A stretch of 64,000 nt of DNA from JAWLCA01 sp041687395 (GCA_041687395.1 JAWLCA010000007.1:1-64000); one strand, 5' to 3'. Counted from the first letter of the stretch, positions 53,501 through 61,885 are shown. The notes: a model not told the origin generated them from the letters alone. A program made the numbers and translations.

Positions 53501-55324
53501 ATGAATGCCGAAAGCCCCAAGATACCGCGTGTCCCGCCTGCCATCCGGCAGCTGGATGAAGCCACCGCCAACCGCATCGCGGCGGGCGAGGTGGTGGAAC
53601 GCCCGGCCTCTGCCGTCAAGGAACTGATCGAAAACGCGCTGGACGCAGGCGCGGGGCGCATCGAGGTGGCCATCGCCGACGGGGGCAAGACGCTGATCCG
53701 CGTGGCCGACGATGGCCACGGGATGGGGGCGGCGGATCTGCCGCTGGCGCTTTCGCGGCATGCAACGTCCAAGATCGACGGATCGGACCTGCTGGCAATC
53801 CACAGTTTCGGCTTTCGGGGCGAGGCGCTGCCATCCCTCGGCGCCGTCGGTCGCTTGACGATCACCAGTCGGCCCGAGGGGCAGGAGGGCGCCGCGATCA
53901 CCGTGACGGCGGGTCGGATCGGGCCGGTGAAGCCCGCGGCGCTGTCGCGTGGCACGGTGGTAGAATTGCGCGACCTGTTCCACGCCACGCCTGCCCGGCT
54001 GAAGTTCCTGCGCACCGATCGGGCCGAGACGCAGGCGGTGGCGGACGTGATCCGGCGCCTGGCGATGGCCGAGCCGCATGTGGCCTTCACCCTGCGCGAG
54101 GCGTCAGGCGGCGGCGAGGGGCGGCTTCTGTTCCGCGCCGACGCCGAAACCGGCGATCTGTTTGGTGCGCTGCGCGGCCGGCTGGCGCGGGTGATGGGAG
54201 CAGAGTTCATTGAGAACGCCCTGCCCATCGATGCCGAGCGTGAAGGGCTGCGGTTGACCGGCTATGCTGGTCTGCCCACGGCGGCGCGGGGCGCAGCGGT
54301 GGCACAGTTCCTGTTCGTCAACGGCCGCCCGGTGCGCGACCGGATGCTGCTGGGCGCCCTGCGCGCGGCCTATACCGACCTGATCCCGCGCGACCGGCAC
54401 CCGGCTGCGGCGCTTTACATCGATTGCGACCCGCAACTGGTGGACGTGAACGTGCACCCGGCCAAGGCGGAGGTGCGCTTCCGCGATCCAGGGCTGGTGC
54501 GCGGGCTGATCGTGTCGGCCCTGCGCCACGCCTTGGCCGAGGTGGGCCAGAGATCGGACAGCCGTATTGCCGCCGGCGCGCTGGGCGCGATGCGACCCGA
54601 GGCGCGACCGATGCCGCAGCCCTTGCGGCCGTTCCATCGGCCGTCAGCCACGGCGCTGCAGGCCGCGCATCGGGCTCAGGCGCCGGATTTCGGTTTCGCC
54701 GACAGCGCGCGCACCTTTGACGACCAGCCCGAACCCGCGCTGGCCCAGCCTCTGGGGGCCGCGCGGGCACAGGTGCATGGCACCTACATCATCGCGCAGA
54801 CCGCACGCGGGATCGTCCTTGTCGACCAGCACGCGGCGCATGAGCGGCTGGTCTACGAGAAGCTGAAGGCGCAGTTGCGCGAGACCGGCGTCGCCGCCCA
54901 GGCGCTGCTGGTGCCCGAAATCGTGGACCTGCGCGCCGACGAGGTGGAGGTGCTTCTGTCTCTGGCGGACGAGCTGGTCCGGCTGGGCCTCACGGTGGAG
55001 CCTTTCGGCGGCACGGCGGTCGCCGTGCGCGAGACGCCCGCCGAGCTTGGGCCGGTCGATGCCAAGCGCCTGCTGCGCGATATTCTGGACGAACTGGCCG
55101 ATCTGGGCGACAGCGCGGCGCTCCAGGCGCGGCTGGATGCAGTTCTGTCGCGCATGGCTTGCCACGGATCGGTCCGTGCCGGCCGGCAGATGCGCGCCGA
55201 GGAGATGAACGCGCTGTTGCGCGAAATGGAGGCGACGCCCCATTCAGGCCAGTGCAATCACGGCCGGCCGACCTGGGTGGAGCTGCGGCTGGCGGATATC
55301 GAAAAGCTCTTCGCGCGGCGCTGA
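53501..55324 (+). CDS. mutL: DNA mismatch repair protein MutL
   Basis: A 607-residue MutL. GHKL ATPase motifs are IRQLDEATANRIAAGEVVERP, ADDGHGM, and FGFRGEALPSL; the C-terminal dimer domain contains VDQHAAHERLVYE, which fits the DQHA(X)2E(X)4E metal site of nicking MutL proteins (Asp442), and GQCNHGRPT near the end. So this MutL is likely an endonuclease and mismatch strand choice would not need MutH. Start at MNAESPK. A stem-loop follows the stop. Confidence 0.95.
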   Translation: MNAESPKIPRVPPAIRQLDEATANRIAAGEVVERPASAVKELIENALDAGAGRIEVAIADGGKTLIRVADDGHGMGAADLPLALSRHATSKIDGSDLLAIHSFGFRGEALPSLGAVGRLTITSRPEGQEGAAITVTAGRIGPVKPAALSRGTVVELRDLFHATPARLKFLRTDRAETQAVADVIRRLAMAEPHVAFTLREASGGGEGRLLFRADAETGDLFGALRGRLARVMGAEFIENALPIDAEREGLRLTGYAGLPTAARGAAVAQFLFVNGRPVRDRMLLGALRAAYTDLIPRDRHPAAALYIDCDPQLVDVNVHPAKAEVRFRDPGLVRGLIVSALRHALAEVGQRSDSRIAAGALGAMRPEARPMPQPLRPFHRPSATALQAAHRAQAPDFGFADSARTFDDQPEPALAQPLGAARAQVHGTYIIAQTARGIVLVDQHAAHERLVYEKLKAQLRETGVAAQALLVPEIVDLRADEVEVLLSLADELVRLGLTVEPFGGTAVAVRETPAELGPVDAKRLLRDILDELADLGDSAALQARLDAVLSRMACHGSVRAGRQMRAEEMNALLREMEATPHSGQCNHGRPTWVELRLADIEKLFARR

Positions 55325-55330
55325 GATGGA

Positions 55331-55365
55331 AGCGCCCGCTTCCCCATCGAGGGGAGGCGGGCGCT
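55331..55365. terminator. bidirectional terminator hairpin between mutL and chrR
   Basis: A 15-bp stem with one mismatch (AGCGCCCGCTTCCCC / GGGGAGGCGGGCGCT, loop ATCGA) between convergent gene ends. No long T-run on either strand (TTCCATCT on minus), so its strength is uncertain. Confidence 0.65.
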
Positions 55366-55412
55366 GCCCGGACCCGCGTCGCGGGCCGGGCGGGCGAACC
55401 CCTGTGTGCGCG

Positions 55413-56060
55413 TCAGATGCGGAAGAAGGGCTGCGCAATCCGCGGCAGAAGCGCGTTGAAGCGCAGCTTCGCGTCAGTCGCGGCCAGGCAGATGCAGTCG
55501 GGGCCCGGCTCTGCCACCGGGGTATGTTCCATCGTCTCATCGGCGATCTCGATGTCGCCGGGGCCGAAGCGGTCGCTTTCGTCACGAAACGCGCCCTGCA
55601 GCACCAGTGTCAGTTCCATGCCGTGGTGGCCGTGATCGGGAACCGCGACGCCCGCCGGGATGTGCAGTAGCCGCACTGTTGCGTCCTTGGCCGTCGGCAG
55701 CACCGCCTGGCGCACGCCCATGCCGATGGGGCGCCAGCGCACCGCCGCCAGATCGCCGCCTATGTAATCCTGCAGTGGGGTGGGGAAGATGCCACGCGAC
55801 CGGGGTGCTGGCGCGGTCTTCTGCTGCGGGGGCTGCGCCGCGATCAACCGCATCGTGGCTTCCAGGCTGCCCGGCGCCATCGCGGCCGTGGCCGCGCGCT
55901 CCAGCACCGCGCCGCCGACCGCGTCGAACTCTGCCAACCGCGCGCGGCAATCGTCGCACATCGACACGTGCGTGGCGACGACCAGGCTGAAGGCCTCGGG
56001 CAGGGTGCCCGCGGAGTAGGCCATCAGCAGCTTGTCGTTGAGGTGGTGCCTGATCTTCAT
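55413..56060 (-). CDS. chrR: anti-sigma factor ChrR
   Basis: A 215-residue zinc anti-sigma factor. The N-terminal anti-sigma domain has zinc ligands His6, His31, Cys35 and Cys38, at the same positions as in R. sphaeroides ChrR. The C-terminal cupin has His143, His145, Glu149 and His179, two residues offset from the R. sphaeroides cupin ligands and needed there for singlet-oxygen response. It holds sigma-E inactive until singlet oxygen triggers its release. It follows rpoE by 11 bp on the same strand. Confidence 0.93.
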   Translation of the reverse strand: MKIRHHLNDKLLMAYSAGTLPEAFSLVVATHVSMCDDCRARLAEFDAVGGAVLERAATAAMAPGSLEATMRLIAAQPPQQKTAPAPRSRGIFPTPLQDYIGGDLAAVRWRPIGMGVRQAVLPTAKDATVRLLHIPAGVAVPDHGHHGMELTLVLQGAFRDESDRFGPGDIEIADETMEHTPVAEPGPDCICLAATDAKLRFNALLPRIAQPFFRI

Positions 56061-56071
56061 GTGGGTATGCC

Positions 56072-56620
56072 TTAACTCATCTTGTGGCGCAGCCGCTCCA
56101 GCGCCAGCCGTATCCGCGACTTGATCGTGCCCAGGGGCAGACCGGTTTGCTCTGCGATCTCGGAATGCGACAGGTCGCCGTAATAGGCCCTTTCGATCAG
56201 ATCGCGCTGTTTCTCGGGCAGGTCCGCAAGGGCTGCCGCCAGTTTATCGCTGTCCTGCTGCAGGGCCAGTGCATCGGCCTGATCAGGTTCGGGTTCGGGG
56301 CCCCAGGGAAGATCCTCGGGCTCGGGCCGGCGCTGCTTGCGCAGCATGTCGATGCGGCGGTTCCGGGCAATCGTGAAGACCCAGGTCGCCACGCTGGCGC
56401 GCGTCGGGTCGAACAGATGCGCCTTGTGCCAGACCGTCGCCATCACATCTTGCGCGCATTCCTCGGCCAGGGCCTCGGTCGCGCCCCCTTTCATCAGAAA
56501 CGCCTTAATCCTCGGTGCGAAATGCTGGAACAGGGCGGCAAAGGCTGCCGTATCCTGCCGGTCGCGCACCTGAATCAGGTGTGCAACCCATTCCGCTCCA
56601 TCCGTCTGTGCCTGCGCCAC
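56072..56620 (-). CDS. rpoE: ECF sigma factor RpoE (singlet-oxygen response)
   Basis: A 182-residue ECF sigma: region 2 with ALAEECAQDVMATVWHKAHLF and FTIARNRRID, region 4 with ERAYYGDLSHSEIAEQTGLPLGTIKSRIRLALERLRHKMS. PEPEDLPWGPEPEPDQAD links them, as in R. sphaeroides RpoE. The start is uncertain: an ATG at 56725 is open, but it coincides with the start point predicted from the sigma-E promoter just upstream, so I prefer the GTG at 56620, which gives the usual length. It controls chrR, itself and the divergent operon. Confidence 0.88.
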   Translation of the reverse strand: MAQAQTDGAEWVAHLIQVRDRQDTAAFAALFQHFAPRIKAFLMKGGATEALAEECAQDVMATVWHKAHLFDPTRASVATWVFTIARNRRIDMLRKQRRPEPEDLPWGPEPEPDQADALALQQDSDKLAAALADLPEKQRDLIERAYYGDLSHSEIAEQTGLPLGTIKSRIRLALERLRHKMS

Positions 56621-56730
56621 GCGATCCCGTCCGTTTCCGGATACCCTCAGTCTCCGCTGACCAGCATAAGCAGGCCCCCGGCGGGTTGCATCCGAAATCT
56701 CGGTCAGTCCCGTCGCGTCGAACATGTCAC

Positions 56731-56759
56731 TTCTACGCCGCAGGTTGACGGCCGGATCA
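56731..56759 (-). promoter_or_regulatory. sigma-E promoter of rpoE-chrR
   Basis: On the minus strand TGATCC (56759-56754), then 18 bp, then TAGAAG (56735-56730 with the preceding G). This fits the ECF11 promoter form TGATCC-N18-TAAGTA recalled for R. sphaeroides, with a weaker -10, and would give autoregulation. Confidence 0.7.
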
Positions 56760-56772
56760 CATTTCATTGTCG

Positions 56773-56802
56773 TAATCCGTTTCGCCCGCTCGTGCGTAAG
56801 TG
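56773..56802 (+). promoter_or_regulatory. sigma-E promoter of the lipid operon
   Basis: TAATCC (56773-56778), 18 bp, then TAAGTG (56797-56802): one mismatch in each box from TGATCC-N18-TAAGTA. The predicted start lies ~50 bp before the oxidoreductase ATG. Confidence 0.75.
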
Positions 56803-56859
56803 TCTTGTAGGTCGGCGCGAACGGGCGCCACGAGGCAGGGACAGCAAGGAGCAGCTTAT

Positions 56860-58158
56860 ATGCCATTCGAAACGGGTGTGACCGCGCCAAGGCGGATTGC
56901 GGTAGTGGGCGCGGGCATATCGGGGATGGCGGCAGCGCAGATGCTGGCCGAAACCCACAACGTGGTTCTGTTCGAGGCCGAGGGCCGTCTGGGCGGGCAC
57001 GCGCGCACGGTCATTGCCGGGCGGCGCGGCGACCAGCCGGTCGATACCGGCTTCATCGTGTTCAACTATGCCAACTATCCCAACCTGACGGGGCTGTTCG
57101 AACGCCTGCAGGTGCCGGTGATGGAAAGCGACATGAGTTTTGGCGTCTCGATCGGGGGGGGGCGGCTGGAATACGGGCTGCGCAACCTGCCGACGATCTT
57201 TGCCCAGCGCCGCAACATCGCCAATCCGCGCTTCCTGCGGATGCTGCGCGACATCCTGCATTTCAACTCGAACGCAGCCCAGGTCGCGCGGGCGCCCGAG
57301 ATGACGATCGGCGAGCTGATCGATACCTTGCGCATGGGCCCCTGGTTCCGCGATTACTACCTGCTGCCCCTTTCCGGGGCGATCTGGTCCACGCCGCTGT
57401 GCGGGATCCTGAACTTTCCCGCCGCCGCCCTGGTGCGGTTCTTCGAAAACCACGCGCTTCTGGGCTACAACGGCCAGCATCAGTGGTTCACCGTTCGGGG
57501 CGGATCGGTCGAATACGTTCGCCGGCTGGAATTGGCCCTGCGGGCGCAGGGGGTGGAGATCCGCACCGGCACGTCGGTGGCGGCGGTGAAGCGCACTGAT
57601 GTCGGCGTCATGGTGCGCGCGCAGGGTGGCGAGTGGGAACTTTTCGACGACGTTGTCTTTGCCAGCCACTCCGACCAGACACTCGCGATGATGTCCGATG
57701 CGACCGAGGCGGAACGCTCAGCGCTTTCTGCCATCCGCTACCAGCCGAACGAGGCTGTGCTGCACGCCGATACCTCGGTCATGCCCAAGCGTCGGTCGGT
57801 CTGGGCCAGCTGGGCCTATTGCGAACCAAACGGCCCGCGCCCCGACCGCATCGCGCTGACCTACTGGATGAACTCGCTTCAACCCGCGATCCCGCAGGAC
57901 GACCCGATGTTCGTGACCCTGAACGCCAACCAGCCGATCGACGACAAGCTGATCTACGACACCCACACCTTCCATCACCCGGTCTACGACGTGGCCGCGC
58001 TGAAGGCGCAGGCCACGCTGCGGTCGATGAACGGCAGCCGCGGCACCTGGTTCTGCGGCGCCTGGATGCGCAACGGCTTCCACGAGGACGGCTTCGCCAG
58101 CGCGGTGGATGTGGTCGAGGCGATGGGCCGGCAGCAGAGCGAACTGGTCGCGGCATGA
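56860..58158 (+). CDS. FAD-dependent amine-oxidase-like protein (RSP_1091/UfaD-like)
   Basis: A 432-residue FAD protein: dinucleotide motif IAVVGAGISGMAAAQ followed by VVLFEAEGRLGGHARTV, then substrate-domain blocks (LSGAIWSTPLCGILNFPAAALVRFF, FHHPVYDVAALKAQ) and a final WFCGAWMRNGFHEDG FAD loop. It is the first gene of the operon divergent from rpoE-chrR, the position of R. sphaeroides RSP_1091, reported to be needed for furan fatty acid formation (UfaD). AAGGAG precedes the ATG at 56860. The desaturase role here is by position and family. Confidence 0.88.
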   Translation: MPFETGVTAPRRIAVVGAGISGMAAAQMLAETHNVVLFEAEGRLGGHARTVIAGRRGDQPVDTGFIVFNYANYPNLTGLFERLQVPVMESDMSFGVSIGGGRLEYGLRNLPTIFAQRRNIANPRFLRMLRDILHFNSNAAQVARAPEMTIGELIDTLRMGPWFRDYYLLPLSGAIWSTPLCGILNFPAAALVRFFENHALLGYNGQHQWFTVRGGSVEYVRRLELALRAQGVEIRTGTSVAAVKRTDVGVMVRAQGGEWELFDDVVFASHSDQTLAMMSDATEAERSALSAIRYQPNEAVLHADTSVMPKRRSVWASWAYCEPNGPRPDRIALTYWMNSLQPAIPQDDPMFVTLNANQPIDDKLIYDTHTFHHPVYDVAALKAQATLRSMNGSRGTWFCGAWMRNGFHEDGFASAVDVVEAMGRQQSELVAA

Positions 58159-58913
58159 GCACGCTGGACCATATCGCGGGGCTGACCTTCCACGGCCGCC
58201 GCGGCGGGGTGGAAAACAGCTTCCGCTACGGGGTCGACTATATCCTGACCGACCCCGAGGCCGCGCCGCGCACGCCGCTGCTGTTTTCGCGCAACCGCGC
58301 CAACCTGACGGCGGTGCACGACATGGACCACGGCGGCACGCCCAAGCAGGGCCGCGGCGTGGCTTGGGTGCGTGAGGCGCTGGCTGCCCACGGGATCGCT
58401 GCTGTCGACGGGCAGATTCTGCTGCTCGCGCAGCCGCGCGTGCTGGGCCACGTGTTCAACCCGGTCAGCTTCTGGCTGTGCCATGGGGCTGACGGCACCC
58501 TCCGCGCGGTGATCGCCGAGGTGACGAACACCTATGGCGACCGGCACTCCTATCTCTGCGCCCATGACGACCAGCGCCCGATCACGCGCGAGGATACGCT
58601 GGCCGCCCAGAAAATCCTCCACGTCTCGCCCTTCCAGCAGATCGCGGGCGGCTACGAGTTCCGCTTCGACATTCGGGACGACCGCATCGGCATCTGGATC
58701 GACTATCGCGCCGGCAACGGCGGGCTGATCGCCACGCTGACCGGGCCGCGGCGGCCGCTGACGAACCGCGCGATCCTGCGTGCCTGCCTGCGTCGGCCGT
58801 TCGGGTCGCGCCGGGTGCTGGGGCTGATCCATTGGCAGGCGCTGAAACTGTGGTGGAAGGGGGCGAAATTCGCCTCTCGTCCCACACCCCCGCCGGAAGA
58901 GGTGTCGCGGTGA
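58155..58913 (+). CDS. DUF1365 protein (RSP_1090-like)
   Basis: A 252-residue cytoplasmic protein with the DUF1365 blocks FRYGVDYILTDP, LFSRNRANLTAVHDMDHGG, RVLGHVFNPVSFWLCHGADG, and VTNTYGDRHSYLC. Members travel with FAD oxidoreductases and cyclopropane/furan fatty-acid genes, so a lipid-modification role is inferred. ATGA overlap with the upstream gene and GTGA overlap with the next. Confidence 0.9.
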   Translation: MSTLDHIAGLTFHGRRGGVENSFRYGVDYILTDPEAAPRTPLLFSRNRANLTAVHDMDHGGTPKQGRGVAWVREALAAHGIAAVDGQILLLAQPRVLGHVFNPVSFWLCHGADGTLRAVIAEVTNTYGDRHSYLCAHDDQRPITREDTLAAQKILHVSPFQQIAGGYEFRFDIRDDRIGIWIDYRAGNGGLIATLTGPRRPLTNRAILRACLRRPFGSRRVLGLIHWQALKLWWKGAKFASRPTPPPEEVSR

Positions 58914-60163
58914 GCGCCGTGGCCGCGACGCAGGGCGCGGCCCGCACGGCGAACCTGCCGGGCTATGCGGTCTTTGCAGCCATGCTGGCGATGGCCGGGC
59001 TGCCGATCTACATCCACGCGCCGAAATTCTACGTCGACAGCTACGGGGTCAGCCTTGCCGCGCTGGGCGCGGCTCTGTTCGCGCTGCGGATGATCGACTT
59101 CGTGCAGGATCCCGCACTGGGCTGGCTGTCGGAACGCACGCGCCGGCACCGCGCGCTGACCGTGCCGACGGCGGTGGCGATCATGGCGCTTGCGATGCTG
59201 GGGCTCTTCGCCGTCACGCCACCCATCGCGCCGCTGGTGTGGTTCGCGTTGACCCTGACGGCGCTCTTCTCCGCCTTCAGCTTCCTGACCATCAACTTCT
59301 ACGCCCAGGGCGTGCTGAAGGCCGATGCGCTGGGCGACAGCGGCCACCTGCGCCTGGCCGCCTGGCGCGAGACGGGGGCGCTGATCGGCGTTTGCCTGGC
59401 CGCCGTCGCGCCGACCGTTCTGGTGATGGGCACCGACGCGCCATTCGCGGTCTTCGCGCTGGGCTTCGCCGCCGTCGCGCTGGTTGCCGCCGCGGCGATG
59501 CGCGGCGAATGGGTGGCGGGCACCGTGCCGCAGGGGGCGGGCTTCCGCACGGTGCTGGCCGATCCGCTGGCGCGGCGGCTATTGCTGATCGCGTTGGTGA
59601 ACGCCACGCCCGTCGCCGTCACCTCGACCCTGTTCCTGTTCTTCGTCGAAAGCCGCCTGCAGGCCCCAGGGATGGAGGGGCCGCTTCTGCTGCTGTTCTT
59701 CCTTGCCGCCGCGGTCTCGGCCCCGTTCTGGGGCCGCGCGGCGCAAGCCTATGGTCAGAAGCGCACGCTTCTTGCGGGCATGGCGTTGTCGATCGTGGCC
59801 TTCGGGTTCGCGGCCACGCTCGGCCCCGGCGATACCGCGCTTTTCGCGGTGATCTGCCTCGCCTCGGGCGCGGCGCTTGGTGCGGACCTGACGCTGCTGG
59901 CGGCGATCTTTGCCGGCCGGATGGCGCGGATCTCGCCCTCTGCGGCCGAGGGCTTCGGGCTGTGGTCCTTTGTCACCAAGTTCACCCTGGCCTTTGCCGC
60001 CGTGGTGCTGCTGCCCGCGCTGGATGCCGCCGGCTTTCAGGCGGGCCAGACCAATCCCCCGGCCGCGCTGGTCATGCTGACGGTCCTTTATGCCGTCGTG
60101 CCCTGCGGGCTGAAACTCGTGGCCATCGCCCTGCTGGCGACCACCGATCTGAAGGAGAGCTGA
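58910..60163 (+). CDS. MFS (sugar:cation symporter-type) transporter (RSP_1089-like)
   Basis: A 417-residue polytopic protein of the GPH/MFS-2 group: 12 membrane segments, ALRMIDFVQDPALGWLSERTRRHRALTV in the first cytoplasmic loop region, FYVDSYGVSLAALG near the start. GTG at 58910 overlaps the DUF1365 stop; the conserved N-terminal helix begins ~15 residues later. A lipid precursor or flippase-like role is possible by context; the substrate is unknown. Confidence 0.88.
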   Translation: MSAVAATQGAARTANLPGYAVFAAMLAMAGLPIYIHAPKFYVDSYGVSLAALGAALFALRMIDFVQDPALGWLSERTRRHRALTVPTAVAIMALAMLGLFAVTPPIAPLVWFALTLTALFSAFSFLTINFYAQGVLKADALGDSGHLRLAAWRETGALIGVCLAAVAPTVLVMGTDAPFAVFALGFAAVALVAAAAMRGEWVAGTVPQGAGFRTVLADPLARRLLLIALVNATPVAVTSTLFLFFVESRLQAPGMEGPLLLLFFLAAAVSAPFWGRAAQAYGQKRTLLAGMALSIVAFGFAATLGPGDTALFAVICLASGAALGADLTLLAAIFAGRMARISPSAAEGFGLWSFVTKFTLAFAAVVLLPALDAAGFQAGQTNPPAALVMLTVLYAVVPCGLKLVAIALLATTDLKES

Positions 60164-60166
60164 GCG

Positions 60167-60727
60167 ATGGAGATCCTGCTGTCCCTGCTTCTCGGCGCCG
60201 CCGTCGCGCTGGGGGGCGGCGCACTGTTGTCGCGCTACGCGGGCTTCACCGCCCAGCGGTCCGCCGATTATGCCGAGGGCACGCCGCAGTTCGACCTGCG
60301 CGAGCATCTGTCGGGCCCGATCCTGTGCGAAGGCGTCATCTACGGCCCCACCGGGCGCGTCACCTCGCGCTTCGTGGCGGATATGGAGGGGCGCTGGGAA
60401 GGCAACACCGGCACCCTGGCCGAGGTGTTCCACTACGACAGCGGCAACGTGCAGGAACGCGAATGGCAGCTGACGCTGGGCAACGACGGCACCATCCGGG
60501 CCGAGGCCGAGGATGTGGTGGGTCGCGGCGAGGGGATGCAGCAGGGCTCGGCCGTGGTGCTGCGCTACAAGATCCGTTTGCCCGAGGATGCGGGCGGGCA
60601 TGTGCTGGACACCACCGACTGGATGTATCTGGCCCCGAACGGAACCGTCATCAACCGCAGCCAGTTCAGGAAGTACGGGATCAAGGTTGCCGAACTGGTG
60701 GCGACCATGCGAAAGAAGGACGCATGA
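60167..60727 (+). CDS. DUF3833 protein (RSP_1088-like)
   Basis: A 186-residue protein with one N-terminal hydrophobic segment (MEILLSLLLGAAVALGGGALL), probably a membrane anchor or signal, and a lipocalin-like beta domain (EGTPQFDLREHLSGPILCEGVIYGP, DMEGRWEGNTGTLAEVFHYDSG, RYKIRLPED). DUF3833 members are tied to sigma-E lipid operons. It overlaps the last operon gene by four bases. Confidence 0.88.
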   Translation: MEILLSLLLGAAVALGGGALLSRYAGFTAQRSADYAEGTPQFDLREHLSGPILCEGVIYGPTGRVTSRFVADMEGRWEGNTGTLAEVFHYDSGNVQEREWQLTLGNDGTIRAEAEDVVGRGEGMQQGSAVVLRYKIRLPEDAGGHVLDTTDWMYLAPNGTVINRSQFRKYGIKVAELVATMRKKDA

Positions 60728-61458
60728 AGGACTGGACGGGAAAGCGATACTGGCTGGTGGGCGCGAGCGAAGGTCTGGGCCGCGCGCTGGCCGAGGTGAT
60801 GAGCCGCGCGGGCGTGGAACTGGTGCTGAGCGCGCGTAGCGAGGACCGGCTGCAGGAGCTGGCCGACAGCCTGCCGGGCCGGGCGCAGGTGGTGCCGGTC
60901 GATGTTTCTGACATGGACTCGGTCCGGAAGGCGGCCGAGGCGGCGGGCGAGATCGACGGGGTGATCTACCTTGCGGGCGTCTACTGGCCGATGTCGGCCA
61001 GGGACTGGAAGGCCGACGAGGCCGTGCAGATGTGCGACATCAACTTCACCGGCGCGATGCGGGTGATGGGGGCCGTCGTGCCGGGGTTCGTCGCGCGGGA
61101 CCGGGGGCATGTGGTGCTGGTGGGCAGCCTGTCGGGGTTCCGGGGTCTGCCGGGTGCCATCGGCTATGCGGCCAGCAAGGCAGGCGTGATGGCGCTGGCG
61201 GAGTCGATGCAGGCCGACCTGCGGACCACTGGGGTGGAGGTTCAGCTGGTCAACCCGGGCTTCATCAAGACCCGGCTGACCGAGAAGAACGACTTCACCA
61301 TGCCCTTCATCATGTCCCCCGAAGAGGCCGCGCAGGAGACGTTCCAGCACCTGAATACCGACCACTTCAAGAAGAGCTTCCCGACGGTTTTCTCGTGGCT
61401 GTTCCGGGGGTCGCAGTTCTTTCCCGACTGGCTGTACTACCGGGTTTTCCGGGGGTAG
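60724..61458 (+). CDS. short-chain dehydrogenase (RSP_1087-like)
   Basis: A 244-residue SDR: cofactor loop LVGASEGLGRALAEV, NAG-equivalent VIYLAGVYWPM, and catalytic Ser in VLVGSLSGFRG with YxxxK in IGYAASKAGVMAL. It is the last gene of the sigma-E operon, matching RSP_1087. Substrate unknown; a lipid keto/hydroxy intermediate is a reasonable guess. Element copy D follows its stop by eight bases. Confidence 0.9.
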   Translation: MKDWTGKRYWLVGASEGLGRALAEVMSRAGVELVLSARSEDRLQELADSLPGRAQVVPVDVSDMDSVRKAAEAAGEIDGVIYLAGVYWPMSARDWKADEAVQMCDINFTGAMRVMGAVVPGFVARDRGHVVLVGSLSGFRGLPGAIGYAASKAGVMALAESMQADLRTTGVEVQLVNPGFIKTRLTEKNDFTMPFIMSPEEAAQETFQHLNTDHFKKSFPTVFSWLFRGSQFFPDWLYYRVFRG

Positions 61459-61466
61459 GGGCGGGG

Positions 61467-61540
61467 CGTGCACGCGTGCACAAAAAATCAAGTATCGGAA
61501 AAGAAACGAGATTCGTTTTTTTGTTTACCTGTCCTTAACC
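61467..61540 (+). repeat. CACGCGTG element, copy D
   Basis: Near-perfect palindrome CGTGCACGCGTGCACA (14 bp exact, 61468-61481), 37 nt beginning AAAAATCAAG, with AAACGA-GAT-TCGTTT inside, then TTTGTTTACC (61520-61529) and CTTAACC ending at 61540. Orientation and spacing as copies A-C. Confidence 0.88.
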
Positions 61541-61588
61541 GGGTTTGGGCGGTTTCGCCTGTTCGTGTGAGCCCGCGCCTGGCGCGAT

Positions 61589-61611
61589 CAGGCCGCGACC
61601 AGCGGCCCGGG
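61589..61611 (+). repeat. 23-bp direct repeat, left copy
   Basis: CAGGCCGCGACCAGCGGCCC plus GGG, identical to 62403-62425. Internally GGCCGC-GACCA-GCGGCC is a small inverted repeat. The pair brackets the GFA gene. Confidence 0.8.
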
Positions 61612-61612
61612 C

Positions 61613-61669
61613 AGCGCCTGCCCGCCCGTCACGCCAAAGGCGTGCCTGCGGCACGACGGGCGGGCGCTT
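61613..61669 (+). other. branched stem-loop
   Basis: Outer stem CCCGCCCGTC/GACGGGCGGG (10 bp), extended by AGCG/CGCT across a bulge, encloses ACGCC-AAA-GGCGT and GCC-TGC-GGC: a three-way-junction form. TTTGG follows on the plus strand. It might end the SDR operon transcript, but the structure is more elaborate than a plain terminator. Confidence 0.5.
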
Positions 61670-61885
61670 TGGTGTCGGTAGCGCGTGGATTGGGGTCGGC
61701 GAGACATGGTGGCATAAAGTGAGGGCCACGGAGGGCGCGGCGCCTTTCCGGCGTGCTGCCGCCGCCCTTTGTCGGGTGCAATGTCCGGTTGGGGCTCTCT
61801 TTGGCCTTGGTCTTGCACAAGGAACATGAACCGAGGAGGCTACATTCGACTATCGGCTTGTTGGTCGCATCTTGAGAGACTGTGA

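Larger units (their letters stand above)
61541..61885. other. non-coding stretch before the GFA gene
   Basis: No gene seen. It holds the left 23-bp direct repeat (61589-61611), a branched hairpin (61613-61669), and lower-GC DNA toward the GFA gene. A GAGGAGG-like CCGAGGAGGC lies at about 61832, too far from the GFA start to serve it directly. Confidence 0.5.

Noticed and set aside
61467..61540. Element copies as ordinary Rho-independent terminators
   Set aside because: The stem and the T-run are separated by the constant 37-nt part; only copy D has a small stem directly before the T-run.
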